Positions 37,017 to 50,415 of a DNA stretch of 64,000 nucleotides are shown piece after piece. The position numbers and the translations under genes were made by a program. Below the pieces are notes generated by a model. The model did no database searches and was not told the DNA's origin. It saw only the letters and a list, made by a program, of their open reading frames with translations. The stretch comes from Leucobacter muris (GTDB lineage: Bacteria > Actinomycetota > Actinomycetes > Actinomycetales > Microbacteriaceae): the NCBI RefSeq assembly GCF_004028235.1, contig NZ_CP035037.1:434001-498000 (forward strand). The letters are read 5' to 3'. The first letter of the stretch is position 1; each line of letters starts with the position of its first letter.

Positions 37017-38828
37017 TCAGGCGCGGCGGCGCAGGCGCGCGGCGGTGACGGCCGCGGCTCCGACGGCGAGCAGGATCGCCGCGGCCCAGAGGGGCTGGCC
37101 GCGGTCGGCATCGGAACCGGTGCTCGCGAGGCGGTTCCCGTCGGCGGCCGTGTTCGATCCGCCGCCGTTCGGCGCGGGCGGGGTCGGCTTCGGTGCCGGG
37201 GCGGCCGCGAGCGTGATCTGACGCACGGCCGCCGCGGGGGCGCCCTGGGCGGTGAAGCCCGAGGCGACGAGGTGGTGGGCGCCGGGCTCGATGCCGCTCG
37301 CGGGGATCGTCACCTGGAAGGTGGCGGTGCCGTCGGCGCCGACCTGGCCCGAGCCGAGCAGCACGGGGGAGGAGTGCAGCGAGACGTCGACGAAGGAGGC
37401 GGGTGCGAATCCCGTGGCCACCACGTCGACCTTCTGGCCGAACAGTGCGGAGGCGGGCTGGGACCCGGCGAAGGCGATGGTGGCGCCGCCCGTGGGCATC
37501 GGAACCGACGCCGGGGCCGCGGGGGCCGTGATCGTGACCGCCTGCGACGGCTGCGACGGCGTGGACCCGGTGTCGGTGGTCGCGGTCACGACGAACTGCA
37601 CGGGGCCGACGGGCAGGCCGGTGATGATGCAGAACGTGGCGGTCGTGACGCAGAGCGCCTGGTCGCTGCCGGCCGCGGTGACGGTGTAGGTGGGGGAGCC
37701 AGTCGCCGAGGCGCCCCAGAGCACCGCGGCCTGACGGGCGCCGGGTGTGGCCCGCACGTTCGTGGCGGGATCCGGGGCGGGGGCGACGTGCTCGAGCACC
37801 GAGATCACGCTGTCCCACGTGTTCGTGACGTAGATGCGGGTGCCGTCGGGGGAGATCGCGGTGTCCCAGAGGCCGGCGGACAGCGCGACGGTGTCGGTGA
37901 CGTCGAGGCTCGCGGGATCGATGACGAAGACGTCGCCCAGCAGGTCGGCGGCGACGATCTCACCCGTCACGGGATTCACCGAGAGCGAGGCCGAGGGGAA
38001 CATGCCGTCGAGGCTCCGCGAGTCGGTGAGGGTGAAGGTCGCGGTGTCGATCGAGAAGAGCGCACCCGCGTCGTCGAGCACGTAGAGCGCGGAGCCGTCG
38101 GGGGAGATCGCGATGTCGGCCGGGGAGGAGCCGGGTAGATCGAGCATCGTCGAGGCGTTCTCGCAGCCGCAGATGTCTCCCCACTCCACGGCGTCGAGAG
38201 CGATGGCGGTGACCGACTCCTCGATCAGGTTGGCCGTGTAGACGATCGGCAACGAGGGGTGAGCGGCGATCGCCATGCTGAAGTTGCTCAGGCCCGCCCA
38301 GCGCTCGAGGGCGCCGGTGAGCGGGTTCCGTTCGGAGAGTTGGAGGCCGCCATCGACGCTGAACACGGTGCCGGTGTGCTGCGAGTAGGTCATGGCATCG
38401 ACCCCGGGCCCGGCCTCCGAAGCGATGGTCCAGGTGCCCGGCGTCAGCGAGTAGACGTCGTTGGTGCCTGCGGCGAGCACGCGGTAGCCGTCGGGCGCGG
38501 GCACGGTGAGGATGGGCTCGCCCCACCCGTCGACTGCGCGGTCGACGCCCGCCTGGGTCGCGACGTCGATGACGTTGACGACGTCGCCATCCTCGTAGTT
38601 CACGAACAGGTGATCGTTGCCGGGCGAGACGGCGACATCACGCGGATTGAGGTGCGACGTGGTGAAGGTCTCGCTGGCCTGCCACCCCGACTGGGGGCCG
38701 GGATCGGGCTCCGCGAGTGCTGCGGCCGGCCAGGCGAACGATGCGGCGACCGCTGCGAGGGCCGTGGCGATCGCGGCCGAACGCTGCGCGCGGCGGGTGC
38801 GGGCGGGGGTGACGCGGGTGTCGCGCAT
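37017..38828 (-). CDS. Sortase-anchored beta-propeller surface protein
   Basis: A 603-residue secreted wall protein. Signal peptide: RRAQRSAAIATALAAVAASF then ALAEPDPG. Residues 45-350 hold YVTN/NHL-like propeller repeats (NPRDVAVSPGNDHLFVNY, PADIAISPDGSALYVLDD, WDTAISPDGTRIYVTNT). A fibronectin-III-like domain (ATPGARQAAVLWGAS) and an Ig-like domain follow, then a Pro-rich linker and the sorting signal RLASTGSDADRG with hydrophobic helix and RLRRRA tail. LASTG fits class E sortase. Cys pairs (DICGCEN; CVTTATFC) may form disulfides. ATG 38828 has GAGGAGG on its strand. It diverges from tyrS. Ligand unknown. Confidence 0.88.
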   Translation of the reverse strand: MRDTRVTPARTRRAQRSAAIATALAAVAASFAWPAAALAEPDPGPQSGWQASETFTTSHLNPRDVAVSPGNDHLFVNYEDGDVVNVIDVATQAGVDRAVDGWGEPILTVPAPDGYRVLAAGTNDVYSLTPGTWTIASEAGPGVDAMTYSQHTGTVFSVDGGLQLSERNPLTGALERWAGLSNFSMAIAAHPSLPIVYTANLIEESVTAIALDAVEWGDICGCENASTMLDLPGSSPADIAISPDGSALYVLDDAGALFSIDTATFTLTDSRSLDGMFPSASLSVNPVTGEIVAADLLGDVFVIDPASLDVTDTVALSAGLWDTAISPDGTRIYVTNTWDSVISVLEHVAPAPDPATNVRATPGARQAAVLWGASATGSPTYTVTAAGSDQALCVTTATFCIITGLPVGPVQFVVTATTDTGSTPSQPSQAVTITAPAAPASVPMPTGGATIAFAGSQPASALFGQKVDVVATGFAPASFVDVSLHSSPVLLGSGQVGADGTATFQVTIPASGIEPGAHHLVASGFTAQGAPAAAVRQITLAAAPAPKPTPPAPNGGGSNTAADGNRLASTGSDADRGQPLWAAAILLAVGAAAVTAARLRRRA

Positions 38829-39044
38829 GATCCTCCTCGTTCGAGTGCTCGACTGCTCAGGTTAGCCAGCGCCTGTGACCCGGTCCACGGCACTGGGCGT
38901 TTTCTCCTAGGGGAGGCGGCTGCCGCCGTTCTGTGCGCGGCATCGGCGCAGCGCCGAGCCCGTGGGGCCACCCCGCTCGCGCGATCGCGGCGGCGCGCGA
39001 CCCGGCTCGGGGGAGCGCCGGCGCCGGCGCGGCGCGTGTCGCGG

Positions 39045-39050
39045 TACGAT
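39045..39050 (+). promoter_or_regulatory. -10 box and leaderless start of tyrS
   Basis: TACGAT lies eight bases before GTG 39058. The alternative in-frame ATG at 39049 overlaps this box, so the GTG is the better start. No ribosome site is seen, consistent with a leaderless transcript. Confidence 0.55.
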
Positions 39051-39057
39051 GTCAGGC

Positions 39058-40392
39058 GTGTCTGTAGCAGAAGAACGAGCCGAGATCCTGGCCGCCCAGC
39101 GCAACGACGACAGCTTCGCCACCCTGTGGGACGAACTGCAGTGGCGCGGGCTGGTGCACGTGTCGACCGACCCCGAGGCGCTGTCCGAGCTGCTCGAGGG
39201 TGAGTCGTTCACCTATTACTGCGGGTTCGACCCGACGGCGCCGAGCCTGCACCTCGGCAACCTCGTCCAGCTGCTGCTGCTGCGTCGACTGCAGCTCAAG
39301 GGCCACAAGCCGCTCGGCCTCGTCGGCGGTTCCACCGGACTGATCGGTGATCCGCGCCCCACCGCCGAGCGCACCCTCAACAGCCGCGAGACCGTGGCCG
39401 AGTGGGTCACGCGCCTGCAGGGGCAGGTGACGCGGTTCCTCGCGAGCGACGGCGAGAACGCGGTGCGCCTCGTCAACAACCTCGACTGGACGGCCCCGCT
39501 GAGCGCGATCGACTTCCTGCGCGAGGTGGGCAAGCACTTCCGCGTCGGCACCATGCTGAAGAAGGACGCGGTCGCCGCGCGCCTCAACTCCGACGAGGGC
39601 ATCAGCTACACCGAGTTCAGCTACCAGGTGCTGCAGGGCTTCGACTTCCTCGAGCTGTTCCGCCAGTACGACTGCGTGCTGCAGTCGGGCGGCAGCGACC
39701 AGTGGGGCAACCTGACGAGCGGCACCGACCTGATCCGCAAGGTCGAGGGGCGCTCGGCGCACGCCGTCGGCACCCCGCTGATCACGAACGCCGACGGCAC
39801 GAAGTTCGGCAAGAGCGAGGGCAACGCCATCTGGCTCGACCCCGAGATGTGCTCGCCCTACACCTTCTACCAGTTCTGGCTCAACCAGGCCGACGCCGAC
39901 GTGATCGACCGCCTCAAGGTGTTCACCTTCCTGTCGCGCGCCGAGATCGAGGACTACGAGCGCCAGGTCGCCGAGGAGCCCTTCAAGCGCGCCGCGCAGA
40001 AGCGGCTCGCGCTCGAGGTGACCACGCTGGTGCACGGCGCCGCCGCGGCGCAGGGCGCCATCGACGCCTCTGAGGCGCTGTTCGGCCGCGGTGACCTCGC
40101 GGCGCTCGACGAGTCGACGCTGCGGGGCGCGGTGTCCGAGCTGCCGCAGGTCGTGCTTCCCCCCACTGCCAAGTTTATTGCTAGGCCCATCACGCAGCTG
40201 ATGGTCGAGGCCGGGCTCGTGAAGAGCGCGGGCGAGGCTCGCCGCGCGATCGCGCAGGGCGGCGTCTACGTGAACAACGCCGCGGTCGAGAGCGAGGATC
40301 GCGCCCTCGAGGCGGCCGACCTGCTGCACGGGCGGTTCGCGGTGCTGCGCCGCGGCAAGAAGACCCTCGCGGGCGTCGTCGCGGCGGGCTGA
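39058..40392 (+). CDS. tyrS: Tyrosyl-tRNA synthetase
   Basis: A 444-residue class I synthetase. The HIGH-type motif is PSLHLGNLVQL, the tyrosine site includes GFDPTAP and YQVLQGFDF, the KMSKS-type motif is KFGKSEG, and an S4 RNA-binding domain ends the protein (SAGEARRAIAQGGVYVNNAAVE). It charges tRNA-Tyr. In M. tuberculosis tyrS is followed by the genes that here start at 50416, so about 10 kb has been inserted or rearranged between them. Confidence 0.97.
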   Translation: MSVAEERAEILAAQRNDDSFATLWDELQWRGLVHVSTDPEALSELLEGESFTYYCGFDPTAPSLHLGNLVQLLLLRRLQLKGHKPLGLVGGSTGLIGDPRPTAERTLNSRETVAEWVTRLQGQVTRFLASDGENAVRLVNNLDWTAPLSAIDFLREVGKHFRVGTMLKKDAVAARLNSDEGISYTEFSYQVLQGFDFLELFRQYDCVLQSGGSDQWGNLTSGTDLIRKVEGRSAHAVGTPLITNADGTKFGKSEGNAIWLDPEMCSPYTFYQFWLNQADADVIDRLKVFTFLSRAEIEDYERQVAEEPFKRAAQKRLALEVTTLVHGAAAAQGAIDASEALFGRGDLAALDESTLRGAVSELPQVVLPPTAKFIARPITQLMVEAGLVKSAGEARRAIAQGGVYVNNAAVESEDRALEAADLLHGRFAVLRRGKKTLAGVVAAG

Positions 40393-40438
40393 GCCGGTCT
40401 CGGGGCGTGCTCAGTGAGTCTGCCTCTATTTTTCGAGC

Positions 40439-40468
40439 CGGCCTGCAATTCGCGCGAATTGCAGGCCG
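40439..40468. terminator. 30-bp perfect palindrome, terminator of tyrS / XRE-cupin gene
   Basis: The sequence from CGGCCTGCAATTCGC to its own exact complement is continuous over 30 bases without a separate loop (a GCGC turn). It lies between converging genes, 47 bases after the tyrS stop, so a bidirectional terminator is likely. It is preceded by TATTTTT at 40428-40434. Confidence 0.75.
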
Positions 40469-40529
40469 ACTCGAACGAAGCGGGCCGACTCGATAGCGGC
40501 TCGCCGCCGAGCGGACCGGCGGGGATCGC

Positions 40530-41111
40530 CTAGGCCGATCCGCTCCACGCGGCGGGCACCAGCACCCACACCACCTCGGCTCCCGCGTCGGCGGTGCGCC
40601 AGGTGTGCGGGGTACGCCCGGGGAAAGTGAGGGTGTCGCCGGCTTCGAGCACGTCCTCGCGCCCGGCGAACTCGACGATCACGGCGCCCGAGACCACGTG
40701 CAGCGACTCCACGGCGCAGTTGACGGTGTAGAGCTCGTCGCCCCCGTTCGCGTGGGGCTCGAGGGAGGATCGCAGCAGCTGCACGCGCTCCTCGGTGCGG
40801 GGCGTGATGAGGCGCTCGTCGGCGCCGCTGCCGCCCATGTTGATGCGCGGGGCGTCGGCGAGGGCGACGCGCTGCACGTCGGGCGCTTCGAACAGGTTGC
40901 CGACGGGCAGCGACAGCGCCTGGCAGATCTGCACGAGCGTGGGCACGCTGGGCATGGTGTCGTCGCGCTCGATGCGGCTGAGGAAGCCCTTGGTGAGGCC
41001 GGTCGCGTTCGCGAGCTGCTCCAGGGTCATCGACTGGGCGCGGCGGGTGGATCGCAGCTGCGCTCCGATGCGCACGGGCGTCTCGTCTGCGGTGGGGTGT
41101 ACCGGTCTCAT
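40530..41111 (-). CDS. XRE-family regulator with cupin sensor domain
   Basis: A 193-residue protein: N-terminal helix-turn-helix (LRSTRRAQSMTLEQLANATG, LTKGFLSRIERDDTMPSVPTL) and a C-terminal cupin_2 barrel (NCAVESLHVVSGAVIVEFAG, DTLTFPGRTPHTW). This is the usual architecture of small-molecule-responsive repressors/activators of catabolic and polyamine genes such as PuuR. It diverges from the ureohydrolase operon at 41253 and probably controls it through the dyads at 41182-41227. The ligand is presumably the operon substrate. Confidence 0.92.
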   Translation of the reverse strand: MRPVHPTADETPVRIGAQLRSTRRAQSMTLEQLANATGLTKGFLSRIERDDTMPSVPTLVQICQALSLPVGNLFEAPDVQRVALADAPRINMGGSGADERLITPRTEERVQLLRSSLEPHANGGDELYTVNCAVESLHVVSGAVIVEFAGREDVLEAGDTLTFPGRTPHTWRTADAGAEVVWVLVPAAWSGSA

Positions 41112-41157
41112 GGTGTGCCGCCCTTCTGCGAGTGGCCGATCCCGCCCCGTGGTCTCG

Positions 41158-41227
41158 TTGACTGCGTGGGAGGAACCGGCCTATAGTGAGTGCGAGTTCA
41201 CTGATAGAACCCTCATGTTTACTATAA
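41158..41227 (+). promoter_or_regulatory. Promoter and candidate operators of ureohydrolase operon
   Basis: A near-consensus promoter: TTGACT at 41158-41163, 18-bp spacer, TATAGT at 41182-41187. The -10 is part of AGTGA-N8-TCACT (41185-41202), and CTATAGTGA at 41181-41189 recurs inverted as TTTACTATA at 41218-41226. These overlapping dyads at and just after the start point are well placed for repression by the divergent XRE-cupin protein. AAAGGAAG near 41238 is the ribosome site. Confidence 0.6.
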
Positions 41228-41252
41228 GACAACTTTGAAAGGAAGTGGGAAC

Positions 41253-42200
41253 GTGACCGAACACACGCCTCAGGGCCCGGTCGACGCGAGCCTCACCCCG
41301 CGCTACGCCGGGATCGCGACCTTCGCCAAGCTGCCCCGCATCGAGGACGTGCCCGCCGCCGACATCGCCGTCGTGGGCGTTCCCTTCGACACGGGGGTGA
41401 GCTTCCGCCCGGGCGCGCGCTTCGGCCCCTCGCACGTGCGCGAGGCCTCCCGCCTGCTGCGCCCCTACAACCCTGCGCAGGACATCTCGCCCTTCGCCCG
41501 CAAGCAGGTCGTCGACGCCGGCGACATCGTGGCCAACCCCTTCAGCCTCGACGAGGCGGTGCGCCAGGTCGAGGAGGCCGCCACCGAGCTCGGCGAGCAG
41601 GTCGACAAGATCGTCACCATCGGAGGAGACCACACCATCGCCCTGCCGCTGCTGCGCGCCATCAACAAGAAGCACGGCCCCGTCGCGGTGCTGCACTTCG
41701 ACGCCCACCTCGACACCTGGGACACCTACTTCGGCGCGCCCACCACGCACGGCACCCCGTTCCGCCGCGCATCGGAGGAGGGCCTCATCGACCTGACCGC
41801 CTCGATGCACGGCGGCACCCGCGGCCCGCTCTACGGCAAGGGCGACCTCGAAGACGACGTGAAGCTCGGCTTCCAGATCGTCACGAGCGAGTTCATCGAG
41901 GAGCACGGGATCCCCGCGGCCCTCGAGAAGATCCGTGAGCGCGTGGGCGACAAGCCCCTCTACATCTCGATCGACATCGACGTGCTGGATCCCGCGCACG
42001 CCCCGGGCACCGGCACGCCCGAGGCCGGGGGTCTCACCAGCCGCGAGATGCTCCGCCTCATCCGCGGCCTCGCCGATCTGCAGATCGTCGGCGCCGACGT
42101 CGTCGAGGTCGCACCGGCCTACGACCACGCCCAGATCACCGCGGTCGCCGCGAGCCACGTCGTGTACGAGCTCGTGAGCGCGATGGCCGGCCGCGACTGA
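41253..42200 (+). CDS. Ureohydrolase of the arginase/agmatinase family
   Basis: A 315-residue manganese (or nickel) ureohydrolase. Metal ligands are in [10 protein letters not shown] (His), [10 protein letters not shown] (Asp, His, Asp) and [20 protein letters not shown] (Asp, Asp). These enzymes cut guanidino groups to urea plus an amine: agmatine, guanidinobutyrate, guanidinopropionate or free guanidine. Agmatinases, guanidinobutyrases and guanidine hydrolases cannot be separated by eye. GTG 41253 has AAAGGAAG upstream. The operon partner NCS1 permease suggests import of its substrate. No urease genes are in the window. Confidence 0.92.
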   Translation: MTEHTPQGPVDASLTPRYAGIATFAKLPRIEDVPAADIAVVGVPFDTGVSFRPGARFGPSHVREASRLLRPYNPAQDISPFARKQVVDAGDIVANPFSLDEAVRQVEEAATELGEQVDKIVTIGGDHTIALPLLRAINKKHGPVAVLHFDAHLDTWDTYFGAPTTHGTPFRRASEEGLIDLTASMHGGTRGPLYGKGDLEDDVKLGFQIVTSEFIEEHGIPAALEKIRERVGDKPLYISIDIDVLDPAHAPGTGTPEAGGLTSREMLRLIRGLADLQIVGADVVEVAPAYDHAQITAVAASHVVYELVSAMAGRD

Positions 42201-42325
42201 TCCTCTCCGCCGGTCGCGCGGCGGATCCGATCCCGCACAGTGGCTCTCGGATCCGCCGCGCCGCCGACGCCCTCCGGCTCGCGGAGCCGTTTTCTCCGCA
42301 CCATGAATCCAAGGGAGTATTCGCA

Positions 42326-42736
42326 ATGCACACCCCCACCGAGGCCGACGTGCTCGCCGCGGCCGACGCCATCATCGAGGCGTTCGCGGCGACCGACACC
42401 GCCGCCTACTTCGCCGGTTTCTCAGCCGACGCCAGCTTCGTCTTCCACCCCGAGTCCGCGCGCCTGAACTCGCGCGCCGAGTACGAGGCCCTCTGGGCGG
42501 GCTGGATCGCCTCCGGCTGGCGGGTCAGCGCCTGCAGCTCCAGCGACCGCCTCGTGCAGCCGTTCCCCGGAGGCGCCGTCTTCAGCCACACCGTCGCCAC
42601 GAGCATCGACTCCGCCGAGGGCCCCGACTCCTACGTCGAGCGCGAGAGCATCGTCTTCCGCGTCGCCGAGACGGGCGGCCTCGAAGCGATCCACGAGCAC
42701 CTTTCGACGGTGCCGGACGACGGGAGCGCGGCGTGA
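42326..42736 (+). CDS. NTF2-like (SnoaL/DUF4440-type) protein
   Basis: A 136-residue alpha-beta barrel protein: VLAAADAIIEAFAATDTAAYFAGF then ASFVFHPESARLNSRAEYEALWAGWI and SIVFRVAETGGLEAIHEHLS. The fold holds small ligands or acts as an isomerase/hydratase; no catalytic pair can be assigned. AAGGGAG at 42309-42315 precedes ATG 42326. It lies between the ureohydrolase and the permease and overlaps the permease start (GTGA), so it is part of the same pathway by context. Confidence 0.85.
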   Translation: MHTPTEADVLAAADAIIEAFAATDTAAYFAGFSADASFVFHPESARLNSRAEYEALWAGWIASGWRVSACSSSDRLVQPFPGGAVFSHTVATSIDSAEGPDSYVERESIVFRVAETGGLEAIHEHLSTVPDDGSAA

Positions 42737-44160
42737 CCTCTCCCGAGACCATGGCCGTCAACCTCGACGGCCACGACGACTCCGCGGGCCCGGTGCGCGG
42801 CACACAGTCGCTGCTGCGCATCGCCATGATCTGGCTCGCGGCAAACCTGGTCGTGACCACGCTGCTCACCGGCACGCTCTTCACCCCGGCCGTCTCGTTC
42901 GGCACCGCGTCGGCGATGATCGTGGTCGGCACGCTCATCGGCGTGATCGTGCTCGTGCTGATCGGCAACATGGGCACGCGCACGGGTCTGCCGACGATGG
43001 CTCTCACCCGCGGATCCTTCGGGATCAGGGGCAGCCTCGTGCCGGCGGCTGCGAACCTCATCATCCTCATGGGGTGGAGCTGGGTGCAGGCGATGCTCGC
43101 GGGCGTCACCGTCAACTACCTCGTGCACGAGGCGACCGGCTTCTCGAATCCCATGCTCTTCTCGGCAATCTGCCAGGCCATCGTGGTGGTGCTGGCGATC
43201 TTCGGGCACACGGGCATCTCGCGCGTCGAGCCCTGGCTCGCCCTCGCGATTCTCGTGGTCATGGGCTTCGTGTTCGCGGCGGCCTTCGGGGCGTTCAGCC
43301 CTGCGGAGTTCGCGGCGATCCCGGTCGACGCCGAACTGGGCGGCACGCCCTTCATCACGCTGGACATGGTCATCGCGACCGCGATCTCGTGGACGGTGCT
43401 CTCGGCCGACATGAACCGGCACGCGAAGAGCAGCACCGCGGGCATCGTGGGGTCGGGCATCGGGTACACCCTGTCGACGACGATCGCCATGTTCCTCGGC
43501 CTCGTCGCTTTCAGCGCGGTGCTGCTGCACGGCGACCGCGAGCCGATCCCGTTCGATCCGGCCACCATCGTCGCCGAGTTCGGCTGGCCGCTCGGCATCG
43601 CGATCTTCCTGTCGGTCATGGCGACCAACACGATGGTGGTGTTCGGCATGGTGACGTCGGTGGTGAACGCCCAGTCGAAGTGGCACCTGAAGTTCCTGCC
43701 CACCGCGCTCGTGCTCGGGGCGATCTCGGTGATCGGCTCGACCTTCCTCGGGCTGCTGAACCAGTTCACCGACTTCCTGTTCGTCATCAGCGCGTTCTTC
43801 GTGCCGGTGTTCGCGATCATGATCGCCGACTACTACCTGCTCAAGCACCGCGGCTACTCGCGGCAGATCCTGCACGAGCGGTCCGAGAGCCGCTACTGGT
43901 ACACGGGCGGCGTCAACTGGGTCGCCGTCGTGGTCTGGGTGATCGGCGCCGTGCTGTCGTACGTGCTCGCCTATGTCGCCCCGAGCCCGATCGGCGCGAA
44001 CATCCCGGCGTTCGCGGTGAGCTTCCTGCTGTATCTCGGCCTCATGGTGCTCATCGGTCGGGGCGGGGCCTGGGGCCTGCGCGACCCGCGCGACGCCGAC
44101 CCCACGGGGCACCTGCTCGACGGCGCCGACGAGACGGCGGCGCTGCGACTGGAGCGCTGA
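42733..44160 (+). CDS. NCS1-family permease (cytosine/guanidino compound type)
   Basis: A 475-residue transporter with 12 membrane helices. NCS1 features include the TM1 region AANLVVTTLLTGTL, the conserved GLPTMALTRGSFGIRGSLVPA, NLIILMGWSWVQAMLAG and DMNRHAKSSTAGIVGSGIGY. Annotators usually name such proteins cytosine permease, but here the operon partner is a ureohydrolase, so a guanidino substrate is a reasonable alternative (inference). The GTG start overlaps the NTF2-like stop. A terminator follows at 44206. Confidence 0.9.
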   Translation: MTSPETMAVNLDGHDDSAGPVRGTQSLLRIAMIWLAANLVVTTLLTGTLFTPAVSFGTASAMIVVGTLIGVIVLVLIGNMGTRTGLPTMALTRGSFGIRGSLVPAAANLIILMGWSWVQAMLAGVTVNYLVHEATGFSNPMLFSAICQAIVVVLAIFGHTGISRVEPWLALAILVVMGFVFAAAFGAFSPAEFAAIPVDAELGGTPFITLDMVIATAISWTVLSADMNRHAKSSTAGIVGSGIGYTLSTTIAMFLGLVAFSAVLLHGDREPIPFDPATIVAEFGWPLGIAIFLSVMATNTMVVFGMVTSVVNAQSKWHLKFLPTALVLGAISVIGSTFLGLLNQFTDFLFVISAFFVPVFAIMIADYYLLKHRGYSRQILHERSESRYWYTGGVNWVAVVVWVIGAVLSYVLAYVAPSPIGANIPAFAVSFLLYLGLMVLIGRGGAWGLRDPRDADPTGHLLDGADETAALRLER

Positions 44161-44205
44161 GCGCGGCGGCCGGGTTCGATACAGGCCCGGCAGGTCGCGA
44201 GAACA

Positions 44206-44255
44206 GAAGCCGCTCGCTGTCGCCCCACCTCGGTGGGGCGGTGGCGGGCGGCTTC
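44206..44255 (+). terminator. Terminator of ureohydrolase operon
   Basis: GAAGCCGC at 44206-44213 pairs with GCGGCTTC at 44248-44255, with inner stems CGC/GCG and CGCCCCACC/GGTGGGGCG around a 2-base turn. It lies 45 bases after the permease stop. Confidence 0.85.
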
Positions 44256-44912
44256 TCGTGTTGCCGGGGCCCTGAAGGACGAGACACGCCTGGGAAGCGC
44301 GGTCGAACCGTGTGATCGGGCCATTTCGGCCCGGTTTTCGGGGGAGCCGCACTGTGACAGCGGAATGGGTGCTGAGGGCAAGAACCGCGGAATCACGCGG
44401 AGACACGCCCGGGATGCGGGCGGTAATTGCAGAAGGACTGGGATCTGCGTAATGTATTCCCTTGTCAGCGCGACGGAGCGGTACGCGAAAGCGGCCCAGA
44501 TCGGTTGCGAATCGGATCTCACGAAGATCACCCGCGAGGGACTTGATGAAGTCTGCTCGGGCGTGTAAAGTGGGACTCTCGATCTCACCACCGAGATCCA
44601 TCCTGAAAGAGGATGAGATTCTGATGCTCGTTCATCGAAATGAGTTGGATTTGCGAAGAGCAAGTCCAAGTGGTAAGTTAGACAGGTTGCTGTTCGGAAG
44701 GCTTTGGCTGGTACGGGTGGTGTCTGGTCTTTGAGAACTCAATAGTGTGCACTTGATTGTCATATGCCAATTATTTATCCCCGGCATCGGCTGTTTTGGT
44801 TGGTGTTGGAGATTCCTTTTTTGGATAACGAGATTGTCAGTAATGATGGTCTGTTGTCAGGTCAAACTCGCAGCTGGTTGCCTTATTCCGGTGGCTGGTC
44901 TGCATTGTTTTT
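44256..44912 (+). promoter_or_regulatory. rRNA operon leader and promoter region
   Basis: About 650 bases without a gene before 16S, with GC content falling sharply after 44570. A promoter is TTGATG at 44543-44548, 17-bp spacer, TAAAGT at 44566-44571. Further down is CTTTGAGAACTCAATAGTG (about 44728-44746), a conserved actinobacterial rRNA leader element; a related TTGAGAACTACACAGTGG lies before 23S, as expected for processing/antitermination signals. Short ORFs here have no support. Confidence 0.75.
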
Positions 44913-44913
44913 T

Positions 44914-50026
<5,113 letters not shown>

Positions 50027-50188
50027 ACCCCGCAGCAGCATCCGGTTCCCGGATGGTGTGAGCGGAAGTAAGCAATTAACGTAACGATGTATCGCGTCCA
50101 CTTTGTGGTTCCCAACAGACGGCCCACAACCCCCACACACGCCCCGAGTATCACTCCGGGGTGGGGTTGTGTCGACATGTTGATAGAG

Positions 50189-50305
50189 TTACGGCGGCCA
50201 TAGCGTCAGGGAAACGCCCGGTCACATTCCGAACCCGGAAGCTAAGACTGACAGCGCCGATGGTACTGCGAGGGGGACCTCGTGGGAGAGTAGGACACCG
50301 CCGGA
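50189..50305 (+). rRNA. 5S ribosomal RNA
   Basis: About 117 bases from TTACGGCGGCCATAGC to ACACCGCCGGA. The terminal stem GGCGGC/GCCGCC-type pairing, the internal CGAACCCGGAAGCTAAG and GGGAGAGTAGGACACCGCC are canonical. It follows 23S after a 160-base spacer that contains a GGGTGGGGTTGTGTCG/CCACAACCCC hairpin. Confidence 0.97.
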
Positions 50306-50314
50306 CACCTTTTC

Positions 50315-50364
50315 AGAGGGTCGTACAGTGAACGCCAGTGCTGGCGCTCACTGTGCGGCCCTCT
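50315..50364 (+). terminator. rRNA operon terminator
   Basis: AGAGGG at 50315-50320 pairs with CCCTCT at 50359-50364; inside, ACAGTGA/TCACTGT and CGCCAG/CTGGCG pair around a TG turn. It is followed by TCTCATTTATAGACTTTTAA, a T-rich tail. It is ten bases after 5S. Confidence 0.92.
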
Positions 50365-50415
50365 TCTCATTTATAGACTTTTAATTCGATAGCGTTGATT
50401 CTCCGGGAGGCACCC

